Part shown: in pieces, positions 12,478-25,339 of the stretch | Position numbering within the stretch: the stretch's first letter is position 1 | Layout: each line of letters begins with the position of its first letter | Assembly (NCBI GenBank): GCA_032622095.1 | Contig: CP136063.1 | Coordinates: 275,089,426-275,153,425, forward strand | Source: Siphonodentalium dalli | Taxonomy: Eukaryota; Mollusca; Scaphopoda; Gadilida; Siphonodentaliidae | DNA length: 64,000 bases | Direction of reading: 5' to 3' | Notes under the pieces: model-generated | Database searches by the model: none | The model's input: only the letters and a program-made list of their open reading frames with translations | What the model was told of the DNA's origin: nothing | Position numbers and translations under genes: made by a program

Positions 12478-15105
12478 AATGGATAGGTGAATAACGACCA
12501 CCATGTAATGGTTGACCAGCCAATTAATGGATAGGTGTATAACGACCACCATGTAATGACTGACCAGCCAATCAATGGATAGGTGAATAACAACCACCAT
12601 GCAATGATTGACCAGCCAATAATAAGTTATCAATCAATGAATAGGTGAATAACCACCATGTAATACTTTACCAGCCAATCAATGGATAGCTGAATAACGA
12701 TCACCATGCAATGATTGACCAGCCAATAATAAGCTCTCAATCAATGGACAGGTGAATAACGACCACCATGTAATGACTGACCAGCCAATAAGAAGTTCTC
12801 AATCAATGGATATGTGAATAACGACCACCATGCAATGATTGACCAGCCAATAATACGTTCTCAACCAATGGATATGTGAATAACGACCACCATGTAATGA
12901 TTTACCAGCCAATCAATGGGCAGGTGAATAACGACCACCATGTAATGATTGACCAACCAATCAATGGATATGTGAATAACGACTACCATGCAATGACTGA
13001 CAGCCACTAATAAGTTCTCAATCAATAGATAGGTGAATAACGACCACCATGTAATGATTGACCAGCCAATCAATGGATAAGTGAATAACGACCACCATGC
13101 AATGACTAACAGCCACTAATAAGTTTTCAATCAATAGATAGGTGAATAACGACCACCATGTAATTATTTACCAGCCAATCAATGGACAGGTGAATAACGA
13201 CCACCATGCAATGACTAACAGCCAATAATAAGTTATCAATCAATGGATAGGTGAATAACGACCACCGTGTAATGACTGGCCAGCCAATAATAAGTTCTCA
13301 ATATCAATGAATAGGTGAATAACGACCACCATGTAATGGTTGACCAGCCAATCAATGGATAGGTGAATAACGACCACCATGTAATGATTGACCAGCCAAT
13401 CAATGGATATGTGAATAACGACCACCATGTAATGATTGACCAGCCAATCCATGGATAGGTGCATAACGACCACCACGTAATGATTGACCAGCCACTCAAT
13501 TGATAGGTGAATAACGACCACCATGTGATGATTGACCAGCCAATCAATGATAGGTGAATGACGACCACCATGTAATGATTGACCAGCCAATCGATGGATA
13601 AGTGAATACCGACCACCATGCAATGATTGACCAGCCAATAATAAGTTATCAGACAATGAATAGAAGGTTAACGACCACCATGTAATGATTGACCAGCCAA
13701 AACAATGGATATATGAATAGCGACCATCATGCAATGATTGACCGACCAATAATCAGTTCTCAATCAATGGATAGAAGAATAACGACCACCATGCAATGAC
13801 TGACCAGCCAATCAATGGATATGTGAATAACGACCACCATGCAATGATTGACCAGCCAATAATAAGTTCTCAATCAATGAACAGGTGAATAATGACCACC
13901 ATGTAATGATTTACCAGCCAATAATAAGTTCTCAATCAACGGATAGCTGAATAACGACCACCATGTAATGATTGACCAGCCAATCAATCGATAGGTGAAT
14001 AACGACCACCATGTAATGATTTACCAGCCAATCAATGGATAGGTGAATAACGACCACCTATAATGATTGACCAGCCAATCAATGGATATGTGAATAACGA
14101 CCACCATGTAATGATTGACAAGACAATCAATGGATAGGTGAATAACGACCACCATGTAATGATTGACCAGCCAATCGATGGATAAGTGAATACCGACCAC
14201 CATGCAATGATTGACCAGCCAATAATAAGTTATCAGACAATGAATATAAGACTAACGACCACCATGTAATGATTGACCAGTCAATCAATGGATAGCTGCA
14301 TAACGACCATCATGCAATGATTGACCAGCAATAATCAGTTCTCAATCAATGGATAGAAGAATAACGACCACCATGTAATGATTGACCAGCCAATCAATGG
14401 ATAAGTGGATAACGACCACCTTGCAATGATTGACAAGCCAGTAGAAAGTTCTCAATCGATGGATAGATGAATAACGACCACCATGCAATGACTGACCAGT
14501 CAATTAATGGATAGCTGACTAGCGACCATCATGCAATGATTGACCAGCAATAATCAGTTCTCAATCAATGGATAGAAGAATAACGACCACCATGTAATGA
14601 TTGACCAGCCAATCAATGGATAAGTGGATAACGACCACCTTGCAATGATTGACAAGCCAGTAGAAAGTTCTCAATCGATGGATAGATGAATAACGACCAC
14701 CATGCAATGACTGACCTGCCAATCAATGGATATGTGAATAACGACCACCATGCAATGATTGACCAGCCTATAATAAGATCTCAATCAATGAACAGGTGAA
14801 TAATCAATGGATAAGTGAATACGACCACCATGCAATGATTGACCAGCCAATAATAAGCTTGCAATCAATGGACAGGTGAATAACGACCACCATACAATGG
14901 TTGACCAGCCAATAATAAGCTCTCAATCAATGGATAGGTGAATAACGATCACCATGTGATGATTGACCAGCCAATAATAAGCTCTCAATCAATGGGCAGG
15001 TGAATAACGACCACCATGTAATGATTGACCAGCCAATCAATGGATAGGTGAATAACGACCACCATGCAATGATTGACCAGCCAATAATAAGTTCTAAATC
15101 AGTAC
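12478..15105. repeat. 48/62-bp minisatellite array, about 2.6 kb
   Basis: The core unit is 48 bp, containing GGATAGGTGAATAACGACCA and ATGATTGACCAGCCAAT. A longer variant inserts AATAATAAGTTCTC to make about 62 bp. The two unit types are interspersed over about 50 units, with point changes throughout. Because 48 is a multiple of three, the minus strand stays open and would spell a 16-residue repeat such as GWSIITWWSLFTYPLI. This is a by-product of the period, and frameshifting between unit types argues against coding. Confidence 0.95.
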
Positions 15106-17583
15106 GAGCACATGTATTCGCTTCACAGAAAGATGTGAATATAGAAAATATAGTGTTCATATATATCATCTTTATTAATGGATAATAATTAAATATTTAT
15201 ATAAGCCTGTACACTTCCTGATATTGTCCAGCTCTAGTCCTAGTTTTGATGATGATTTATTAAACTTTCGGTATAAAATTCTTGACTTAAATCATTCGGA
15301 AAATATCAGGAGCATTTCTGGTATTTAACAGTTGTCAATAGTGGGACATGATAAATCGTTCATGTGTGAATTATTTCTGATTAGACTGTTACTTTGGTTC
15401 TATCTATGCATGGTGGAATTGTTACGACACACACATTACGGGAATTTCCTCATAAAGTTCTAACAAAATATATCCACCAAAGGTTGACTTATCCTATTAT
15501 ACATATCCATTTCATTCATTATATTAGTATATTATATGTTATATTATTCCAATGCATTATACGTTATATATGATGACACTGATATCGTATATATGTGAAC
15601 ATGAGTAACGGATGATCATTGATTGTGACTGCCGTTTGGTAGGGCATATTGTATGTTGTTGAGTATTTCAGCGAGCGCTAAACACAAAGTACATGAGTAA
15701 ATGTGTGTTCATTTAGGAAATGGATTTTAATTTGCTTACGTTCCAAGTATGGAATATGAAAGCAAGTGTGTCCTACATTATGTGCATGTAGAAGGAGAAA
15801 GCGTTCATGTAACACACAATAGCTGATTTTCTCAAAATAGCTGTCACCATGTGTCAAATAATTATGACGTTTCAAATATGTGTTCTTGTTTCACGTCTGA
15901 CAAATATAGTTCAGTCAAGCTAACTCAACTTAAGTACACCAAAAAGAGAACATTTCCTATACACTTTGGAGCTGTTTAAGTGATTCTTCGGAAAGTACTC
16001 ACTTAAGAAACATGTTTGTGTTTACTTTTGGCTATAATCGGTATAGGAGTAGTCATGTCGACTTTGCGCCACTATGTGCATATCGGACAATTTCCGACTA
16101 ATTTGATCTTCTCCGTCCAACTTCCTGCTAAATATAGACAGCTAAGTTTCATAGCATAATGCGGAACTTATTGTAACCAACAATTTGTTTTAATAAAAAC
16201 ATGTAAGATATCCTTACATTATGTACGGTCACTTTGTGGACACTTCTAATGTACTGTTCACGTGGGCTGTGTTGTGCATCGTTTAGCTACCGTAATTATA
16301 TCATATCGACGGTTTGTTTTGATGGTCATACATCGACAACATAATAACATGCTAATCGAGTAAGGTTCTGTTCAAGTGGGAACCAGCTAGAAAGTGTGTG
16401 TCCAAAATATAATTAGATACGCGCGTGGACATGAATCGTCTGATAGTTCTATGACAATCAAAACTAAATGATTAAATAACCCCAATACGGTTGATAACAG
16501 ATGCATATATCGTATAGCGTGTGGACACTACCTGTCACATGCCACAATGTGTTTTATATTTTGACCGATTTTGATACGGTTTATGGATAAAAAAAAATAG
16601 TAGGGGCTCGAACAGTATCTGGTCATTTAACCATTGCTTTAATAACTGGTTGTGAAATTATACACTGGAAGGGTGTATTATACTACATCTGTATTGATGC
16701 TCAGGAAACACAATAATATAATAAAAACTGCAGAAGAAATTATACTCATTGGTGGGAACTGTTAATATACTAATATCAAAACTGACTTATCTGAGCATTT
16801 CCTAAGGAATAACTATTCATCAATGAGAATGGTATATATATTCCCAGCTAGTGTATATAGATTCAGGGGTATAAAATAATAGATATTAATTCAGGACACC
16901 TGTCGGCAACGCTTATATCTAACCAGTTTTATTTAACATTCCTTTGCGGGACAGTTTTATGGGCTATTTTTAATTGAAATCCGAGATCAAATGCGTATAA
17001 AGAGTGTATACCAAAAAGGAGAACTCTATCTTGTTAGCACCCTCAATTGCATTTCAACAATAGACTTGGTCGCGAATAACTTTATTATGCTGTTATATAG
17101 ACAATTGTAATACGACCTTGCCTAAACCTACAAACAATGCTCGTCCCGATTGGTCAGTAGCCTTTATTCCCATGGACCGTCGTTTTGTGGAGCAATTCTC
17201 GATATTCTGAATTGTACCACAAAAATGTGGTACAATCAGTGACATGATGCCAACGCCTCAAACTTTCAGAAGTCAGACCACACGGGCATTGGTTAATGTC
17301 ATGCTATATACTGAAGAATAAGACATATAATGACTACCTACTGTACTATACTGAATTTTATTTAAGATAGAAAAAAAAATAAGTCTTAATTGAAAAAATT
17401 TGCCAAAGGGGCAATGAAAAGGGTTCGCCGTTCAATAGTGACGTCATGTTTGAAGTTACAGTTCTAAGAGCAGAACTGTTTGGTCGAAAATCATTAATCG
17501 CAGAGCTAGAAACTGGGCTAGTATATAGCAGGTTGAACGTATGTCAGTACAAGTTCGACCAAAACATACCGTCGAATTACAAA
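15106..17583. other. First unit of an old tandem duplication, no gene recognised
   Basis: About 15,400-15,990 is a diverged relative of 18,690-18,840 plus 19,955-20,480. Shared phrases include TTCATTCATTATAT, GTGAACATGAGTAA, TTTGGTAGGGCATA and TTGCTTGCG/TTGCTTACG. A small hairpin around TTGTACCACAAAAATGTGGTACAA lies near 17,214. No coding signal was seen. Confidence 0.5.
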
Positions 17584-17729
17584 AGAAATAAATACACTGC
17601 GCATCGGCGTGTATAGTAGAATTTGACCACAGCAATTTATTGTTGGACTCCGCTTCGCGTCGTCCTACAATCAGTTTCTTTGTGGTCAAATTCTACTATA
17701 CACGCCGATGCGCAGTGTATTTATTTCTT
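17584..17729. repeat. Long hairpin repeat, about 63-bp arms
   Basis: The left arm begins AGAAATAAATACACTGCGCA. It is matched almost perfectly by the right arm ending TGCGCAGTGTATTTATTTCT. The apex contains GACTCCGCTTCGCGTCGTCC. It is a foldback unit of the same size class as those at 18.9 and 19.9 kb but unrelated in arm sequence. Confidence 0.9.
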
Positions 17730-18099
17730 AAATAATATACCCAATCTTGAGTTTGATCTGTAGTTATTCACAACATTAGCTAATAATAGTCTTGAAATCG
17801 GGTCATAAACATTATGTTGTCTTAATTGTGACCCGGATGAGATACACCATCTTTACTATTCGTGTTTCCAATTAAATCAGTGTCTATGTATCGACGTATA
17901 CATGTGAATTCGATTCCGGGTGTGATGATGTCGCTTTACAAATTATTCTGAGCACATGCTCTAAAGTAAACATATTGCCTAGATGTATGTCTTGGATATA
18001 TAATGTCAAGTATTGCAAAACATTTCATCATAGAATTGTATGGAGGTATATATACAGCAGTTGCTGTCCATTAAACACACATTTTATTATATTTCCATG

Positions 18100-18650
18100 T
18101 AGATGTGATTCTGAATATCTTGTTCCACGTCGTCCATTCCACCAAGGTTTTGACAAGTTTTTGGGGTTTTTGTCCATCTGGTTGCCGATTGTAAAATTGT
18201 GTTTACCTTATCAGTGGCACTAAAGTCAATGATTTTTTCAGACATTTTTTGTTCAGGAAATCCGCTTACGAATATCAGCAGTCATGTTATCCAAGAAATG
18301 CATCCGGGTCTAACTTAATCATATCACATCTGATTATATGTGTAGCGTTATGTATACCATGTTGATATATATGTAAATGTGATATTACTGGATATTGTGT
18401 ATTTAATGTATATATGTATGTACATGTATGCCGATTGTATAGAAGTTCCCTGGCTATGCTAATAAACTATTCAACTTGATATATTACTCAATTGTGAAAT
18501 AATACATTCTCGTGTTGATAAACTCCGTAATTTAATTGTAACCACAGTAACCCGATGGCAAATGCTTATTCAATATTTCTCTTAACGACTCTGGAAATTT
18601 GGAAGTCATTTAGACTATACCGTGATTGGTGTGCTTAATATACAGATAGA
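18100..18650. repeat. Old duplicated block, paired with 20,480-21,410
   Basis: The two blocks share, in the same order, a CCACCAA.GTT.TGACAA phrase, GAAATCC.CTTACGAATA, AAGAAATGCATC, CTGATTATATGTGTA, CTGGCTATGCTAATAAA, TATTCAACTTGATATATTAC and CATTCTCGTGTTGAT. Divergence is high, so the duplication is old. The TTAA MITE at 20,733-21,058 lies inside the second block only. Confidence 0.75.
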
Positions 18651-18844
18651 CGAATAATCGACTTCCAGGTGTAAAATGTGAACCCACATTTTTGGCAATC
18701 ATGGAAATATTTTCCTTTTTTCGTGTTGGAGTCCTTCTGACCACACACAAATTGCAGACATTTCTTTAGAAATTCTAACAAATTATATACACAAAGCATT
18801 GAGTTATCTTATCATATATGTGCATTTCATTCATTATATAGATG

Positions 18845-18989
18845 ATCTACAACGAGTCCCCAGTTTATAGCCGAATTTACAAAACGAGTCCAGTAAATTA
18901 GGTCTGGACCGAGCCTTTGGCGAGGTTCAGACATAATTTACTGGACGAGTTTTGTAAATTCCGCTATAAACTGGGGACGAGTTGTAGAT
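18845..18989. repeat. Long hairpin repeat, about 65-bp arms
   Basis: The left arm (ATCTACAACGAGTCCCCAGT and following bases) pairs with a right arm ending GGGGACGAGTTGTAGAT. A GAGCCTTTGGCGAG mini-hairpin forms the apex. It sits at the left edge of a roughly 1.1-kb segment absent from the related region near 15.52 kb. Confidence 0.9.
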
Positions 18990-19793
18990 TCTATTTATTA
19001 CATGATCCAAAACCTCGACAAAACATACTTAAATCAACAAATAGTACGCGAAATTAAGATCGGCTTCAATAAGGCATGCGATGACGTATCATTGAACAAT
19101 GCGTTATTTGTCCGCGTAAATAAATAGTCCCAGATAAATAAAGACTTTTGCGTATTTAATAGCGTATATTTAATGACATAACTTTTCAAACACTTCATTC
19201 ATTCAAGTTTGTTTGAAAAATATTGGAAGCCATAGTATTGTTAGACGTAGCGTACGGAATGTAAACATTCGACAAACCGGAAGTCAAATGTCACCTGCCA
19301 CTATTTCCTGTTATTAAACGAACGTTTAATATCACAATTTATAGAATGGGTTTATTGAATAGAATAAGAGCAGGATCATGTAATAAATTAGTTTATTATC
19401 CATCCCTTAACTAACACCATTTCCGATTGGGCAAAAGCCGCCACGTGATAGGCCGGGAAAAAGTCATATTGTGCTCCCGAATGTCATATTGGACTCCCAA
19501 GTGTGCAATATCACTTTTTTTATCGGGACTCCGTCACTTTACGAATTAACTCTATTGCGAAATGAATCGGTGAAATTGTGATGCGCGCGCAACACTGATG
19601 GATTTTAGCAGACGTTTCATTTCCGCATTGAGTTTTTTTTTTCAGTGCGGTGTTTACTTTTCCAAGTCATGCTTTCTGATGATAAAAATACAGGCTTTAA
19701 TGGAGAATTAAGTGCCGACAAATGCCAAAATTAACCACAAAAGTTTTATTCCCAAAATCTGGATAAACATACAGATGGATAATAAAAATGTAA
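18990..19793. other. Segment between two hairpins, no gene recognised
   Basis: Together with the flanking hairpins this makes an insertion of about 1.1 kb relative to the 15.5-kb relative. A GTCATATTGGACTCCC phrase near 19,480 resembles part of the 19.85-kb hairpin arm. No transposase-like frame is visible. Confidence 0.4.
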
Positions 19794-19954
19794 TTATACA
19801 ATGTTGTGTACAGTATGAGTTTTTCTTGTACTCGTCCAGGTTGTGGTGAAAAGTCATATTGGACTTGGCACTGCGTGTCTCGTCCAATATGACTTTTAAC
19901 CACAACCTGGACTCGTACAAGAAAAACACATACTGTACACAACATTGTATAATA
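19794..19954. repeat. Long hairpin repeat, about 70-bp arms
   Basis: ATTATACAATGTTGTGTACA at the left is matched by TGTACACAACATTGTATAAT at the right. Pairing continues inward through a TTTTTCTTGTAC and a CCAGGTTGTGGT block to an apex around GGCACTGCGTGTC. It sits at the right edge of the 18.84-19.95 kb segment that is absent near 15.52 kb. Open frames through it are palindrome artefacts. Confidence 0.9.
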
Positions 19955-20732
19955 ACTTTATAATATTATATGCTGTGTTATTGCAATGCATTATAAGTTA
20001 TATGTTGATACTGATCTGTAATGTGAACATGAGTAAAGGGGGTTCATTGAGTATGTCTCCAGTTTGGTAGGGCATAGTGTACGTTGAGTGATTTGGCATG
20101 TGCATAAAAAATATGCGTTTATTTAGAAAATGAATGTTGATTTGCTTGCGATCCATGCATGGAGTATGAATTCAAGTTTGTCCTACAATTTGCGAATTTG
20201 GAAAGAGAAAACGTTGCACACATAAACATGTCAATCCAACTTCCATTCAGACCCCAAGGCATGCAATAAAATCAACATTCGGTTTCCGCATATTAAAAGA
20301 GCAATCAGTGCCCACTTTCAGCGATATTCTCCTTGCGGCGAGATGCAATAAGCTTATTACAGAAAAAGACAAACAACGGGAAATTCCTTGGATATTCAAA
20401 TGAAAATAGCTGATTCTATCAAAACAGTTGTCACCACGTGTAAAATATGTATGTCATTTCTAATCACGTTTGCTCGTCTTATTTACATCTAGATGACGTC
20501 CTTTCCACCAAAGTTGTGACAACTTTTTCCACAAAATCTGAGGCAATAAAGTAAAATATTGTTTCGGACATTTGTTTAGGAAATCCACTTACGAATAGCA
20601 TCAGGCAATATCCGAGCAAGAAATGCATCTGAAATTATCTTAGTTGATTATATCAAATCTGATTATATGTGTATTGTTGTGTATACCATCTGATTATATG
20701 TGTATTGTTGTGTATACCATCTTGATTTTTAA

Positions 20733-21058
20733 CCCTTTACCCAACAAACCGGCCAAAAACGCCCAAATAAAGCTTCAACAACCTAAAATATCTTCGGTCT
20801 GTCTCAATAACACCATACAAATATGGATATCATTGGAACCGGTTCATTGACCACATTGTGATGGTTACAATTATGCCCTGTGCCAATACATTCTCTTATA
20901 TATGCGAGTCGACCATAGGTCGCCTCGCATATATAAGAGAATGCATTGGCCTAAAAAAATGTTAAGCCAATGCATTCTCTTATATATGCGAGGCGACCTA
21001 TGGTCGACTCGCATATATAAGAGAATGCATTGGCACAGGGCCGTTGTTGTGTAAAGGG
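20733..21058. mobile_element. piggyBac-type MITE, 326 bp, copy 2
   Basis: TTAA lies at 20,729-20,732 and 21,059-21,062, with CCCTTTACCCAACA and TGTGTAAAGGG ends. It is near-identical to the 9.5-kb copy over its whole length, except for a shorter spacer between the two 67-bp hairpins (20,883-20,949 and 20,967-21,033). The flanks correspond to sequence around 18,380 in the older duplicate, where no such element exists. Confidence 0.85.
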
Positions 21059-21395
21059 TTAAACGGTGTATGTATGCGTGTTGTGTATCTAAATATATAT
21101 ATGTATACATGTTTGGAAGATCCCTGGCTATGCTAATAAAGTTATTCAACTTGATATATTACTCTTTTGTTACAACTGAAATATTCAATTCGCATGCATG
21201 TCTCAAGACAAAATTCATGAGCCGTGTTGGAACCCGCACCAACGTCATATGTGTCAGTTTTTTGGTGCACAAACAATACTGCCTTAAATTTGAAACCGGT
21301 CACAAACACATTCTCGTGTTGATGAACTCCGCAATTTGATTGTAACCCCAGTCACCCGGTTACAAATGCTATTCGATAATTTTCGTAATGAGTCC

Positions 21396-23340
21396 TGACA
21401 TTCGGAAGTCGTATATTATGGTTTCACCTTAAACAGGTTGCAAAACAATTTTTTCAGTGTGAATAAGTACTTTAACCTAACTAATTTCATAGTCTCAATA
21501 TTCAAAGTTGGCTAAAATCCATTTTTTATGGTCTCGTATTTTAAAAACTAAAGAAAAATGAAGGTATTTCTTTTTGTTTTAGTAATTTCCTCTCTAGATT
21601 GTGCACAAATATTATATCTTTAGGCATCTATGATTGAGGAGACTAAACATATTCTCAAACAAATGTGTTCCATTGCATACACTTTGCCTAATTTGCCTGT
21701 GATCCAGAACGGGCGTGATGAGATAGCATATTTGAGGTCATAAAAATAAATAAATGTATATCCATATTCCCTGTATTTTTCATAATCACTTTAGTGTTCA
21801 TGGTTATCCAAAAACATGGTGTATAAAATCAACTTATGACCCTATGAATCTTTAAGTATTGACTCTTTTCTAAAAATGCCATGTTGTGGCGTTTTTGTCC
21901 ATTTTAAAAGCGTGTATGTATAAACAGTAAACACAATGTGCCTTTAATGTGTAGAATCATTTAATCTTTCCTCCTAAGACACTTTATTGTTGAAATAATA
22001 GTATTATATTTGTCAATGATTTTAACTCACTTTTCTGGAAACTGACTCGATATTTGAACATCGGAAAATATGGGGTAGGTGAAATCGTATTGACACAATC
22101 TCATAAAATATGAATCTTGAGGCATCAAACATTACTAACACCAGCTCCTAAAAACCTTGTTCATTCATATAGAGTTACTGCTTCCTGTTTTGAAGTTAAT
22201 AATAGAGTTACGATCCTTTTTGTAGCAACTCGATGGCGAAATATCAGGATTTTCTATATATTAAACATACCCATACAATTCTAAATAAACCTCCACAAAA
22301 GTACTAATCTAAACAAACTGGAAACAACCCTTTTTCTCCAATGACTAGAATATGGTGACAAAGCCATAGCCTTTTGTGATTTCACCTACCCCATTATCAA
22401 CGTTCAAAGTTGGAGTCAGTTTCTTGAAATACAGTAACTTGATTGGCATAACCAATGTAATCCTATGTTTTTCAACACTACGAGTTTTAGGATGAACGTT
22501 CAAATGATTGTACACATTAAACACCATTGTGTCCATTGGTGTTTACTATTTGTGCACACACACACAATTTTAAAATTGACAAAAAAGGGTCCAAAAATGG
22601 CATTTAAAAACAATAATTAATACGAATGATTCATACGGCCATAAGTTGATTTGGGCACAAAAATGTTTAGCAATTCCAGCACAATGTATTTAGCCTAGTG
22701 TACTCAAGAGGTTACGAGGGATACCTGGCATATGGATATCAACTTATTGAGTTGTGTGACCTCAAATATAGTATTTTATCACACCAGTGCTGTGTCACAA
22801 GTCCATACAATGGAACATTTTGTATAGAATAATTTGTCTTGTCGATCATATATGCGTAAAGTAATTTTTGTGTGCAGCATCTGGAGAGGGAATTAAGAAA
22901 ACAACAAGATACCCCTTCATTGTTTTCTAGTTTTTAATGTATTTTAGCTCATTCTTAGAAATTGAGGCTCCAACATTAGACAAACTCAAAATAGTCAATA
23001 TATCTGGGAACTGTTTTCTGTTCTGTAATCAGCGCTCTACTCTCTATAAAATGAAAGGACTTGTGAAATGGAGTTTTGTTATAAACATTCTTTAAAAGAC
23101 ATAAATTGATTATTTAACCAAATTTTGAAAAATTATATCACAAAATTGATCAATGTCGCCTTTCTTGTTCCTTTTTTATTTTAGTGTGTTGTTTATAATG
23201 GGTTAATAGACTTAATCCTGCTAAGAGACTACATTGCAAATAGTTAGAAGTGTTTGGCACTTTTTCTCATAAATGCGCTTGACTATAAACGACCTTATTT
23301 GTAAGCTTGGTGTTGGGCAATCATGGGAATAGTTCTTATT
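21396..23340. repeat. Foldback element FB1 with about 0.9-kb diverged arms
   Basis: The reverse complement of about 22,270-23,000 aligns to about 21,540-22,200. Landmarks in both arms are ATGAAGG.TAT plus TTCCCTCTCCAGAT/TTTCCTCTCTAGAT, TATTTGAGGTCA, TATATCCATAT, AAATCAACTTATG, AGTAAACAC and GGGGTAGGTGAAAT (22,075; inverted near 22,380). The centre is near 22.2-22.3 kb. The arms differ at roughly a quarter of positions. There is no transposase-like frame. The whole unit is repeated almost identically at 54,124-56,070. Confidence 0.75.
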
Positions 23341-23373
23341 TTCTTCTCATTCGAAGACTCTGCAGTAGATTTA

Positions 23374-24973
23374 GGGGGTGTTTATACATTACCCGGCGAA
23401 GATCGCATTCGCTTTAGCCGGCAGCGATAACAATAGAGTGTTTATACTTCGCCGGATAAGAATTACGGCTATCCGGGTACTCAGCTATACGGTTTTCAAC
23501 TTTTGGATAAAATGATTTAGTACAAGCACCTGATTGTCGTATGGATTCTAATTCGCTCTGCGGTTAAGTTAGATGTTTATCTGGGGTCATGCCGTCATGG
23601 GTGATTTCCTTTCAACAATTAACTCGAACAATATTATTGTGCAATCGCTGATAGACCAGCCCGCTTTTCACCTGTGTATATATTGGTCAGTGTGCCAGTT
23701 TGATTGTCTCTAATCAGCTGTCAGGTCGGTGGTCACGCACCTTGGTTATAAGCTATTATTATAAATACTAACCGATGATGGTACACGTACTCTGCATGTG
23801 CATGGTACATTTGTTGCGCATTCGAGGGAATTAATTCATGTACATGTAGGTCCATATATATATATATGGAAGAAATGGGATGGCACGTTTCTGTGGATTC
23901 AAACTTAATGGACAATTAGTTCAATAATCTAAATCTGAGTGCGCCGTGGACATATTTACACAGGGATGGGTCTAGAGGGCCTGATTTGGAGGTGTGGGAC
24001 TGTTCATCTTTGGAATTTATCGACCGACCGTGGTTATGGCCAGGTGTGAGAATTTTTTTTAATCTGAACCCTGAAAAATGCTAAATCCTAGCATCCATCC
24101 TTAAGATTTCCAATTGTTGGACATTTTCCAAACTTGACGCACCTCTAATAAGGTTGGATCATTTCCAACTGATGGTCATTTCAGTCCAACAATTTGGCAA
24201 AAAAAATAAGCAAATGTTGCCTAAAGAAATCACCAATAACAAATTGTTGAAAATAAAACTACGAGAACAATTTCAACATATTGCTGATGTCAAATGTCCA
24301 ACTATTGCCGTGTCAGGTATGAAATTTCCAGCTTTTGAATATTTTGATTAAAGTTGTGATGAGACCCCCCCCCCCCCCCCATCGCCACGGCCCTATATAC
24401 ATGCACATGGTGAACACCCGAGTAAAATGAAAAATACATTTTATTGTATAATGTGCAAACGGAAAATGTGTCACATTTGATTCGCGATGTTGAAACTTAT
24501 ATATATAATATAAAATCCAATCCGAATGATTAGACACCAATTTGTAGATGTATGCGACGAAAAGATCTCAAAACTGACAATGGCCATGCTTTTGGTGCGA
24601 CACTCACTTCACAGGCTGTATGTGAACACAAACAAACCATTAACAATGTTTTTTAAATATCTATAAAATTACCAATAGCAATACCTGAAAGTTTGAGTTG
24701 GATATTAATAATTTCGGCATTTCCATTTCTAAAAAGTTTCATTTCACTATAATGCCCAGCCATATCTCTAACAGGAAGCGGCTAGATGTTTACAGGTGTA
24801 CAGCAATACCATATTGCAGTTCAGTGAGAACTAAAACGAAAACTATTAACAAGTAAAGGAGACACATGAATATGTGCGTATCTTCGCCGGCGATGTGTAA
24901 ACACTCTGCCCAACCTTCGCCGGCTAACGGGTTCGCCGGGTAACGGCTTCACCGGCTATGTGTAAACGTCACC
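23374..24973. mobile_element. PIF/Harbinger-like non-autonomous element, 1600 bp
   Basis: It is flanked by TTA (23,371-23,373 and 24,974-24,976). The paralogous region at 56,097-56,099 has a single TTA with the flanks joined, which proves the insertion limits. The ends are imperfect inverted repeats: GGGGGTGTTTATACATTACC at the left and, read inward from the right, GGTGACGTTTACACATAGCC. Both are followed by CCGGCGAAG-like sequence. Further TGTTTATAC and CGCCGG motifs recur inside both ends (near 23,438 and 24,895-24,955). A 3-bp TWA target duplication with G-rich ends fits PIF/Harbinger. No transposase or Myb-like frame is visible. The interior has a C15 run at 24,365. Confidence 0.8.
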
Positions 24974-25339
24974 TTAATCGATTCTGTGGAGAACACAGGT
25001 TACTTGCAATCCCATGCGGAACCCGTTTACATGTGAGTATTAGCTTTTTGGTGCACCACATATGGACATACCAAGCCAACGTTGCCCGAGAAGTAATGGT
25101 GTAATCGATTCCCATGCTGGCCCACAAGTTTGAACAATGAGAATAGAGATCTACTAACAAGACACGAATAGATATGCGGTTCACTTCGACATCGACCCCA
25201 TATTGAGAAAGTTTGTGGTTCAATATGAGTTCCTGCGGAACTCAGTTGCCTCAATGATATTTACGGAATATGTTGATGCCAAAGAAATATACGGAACGAC
25301 ACGATATAGAACGACATGAATGTGTTAATAGGTTGTTGA

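Noticed and set aside
12861-15169. Minus-strand frames encoding a 16-residue Trp/Ile-rich repeat (up to 169 codons)
   Set aside because: The 48-bp unit is a multiple of three, so any open phase persists. The interspersed 62-bp units shift the frame and no domain or start supports translation.
22345-22536. 63-codon minus-strand frame kept in both FB1 copies
   Set aside because: It lies in the right arm of a foldback, the opposite arm does not keep the frame, and identity between copies is due to recent duplication.
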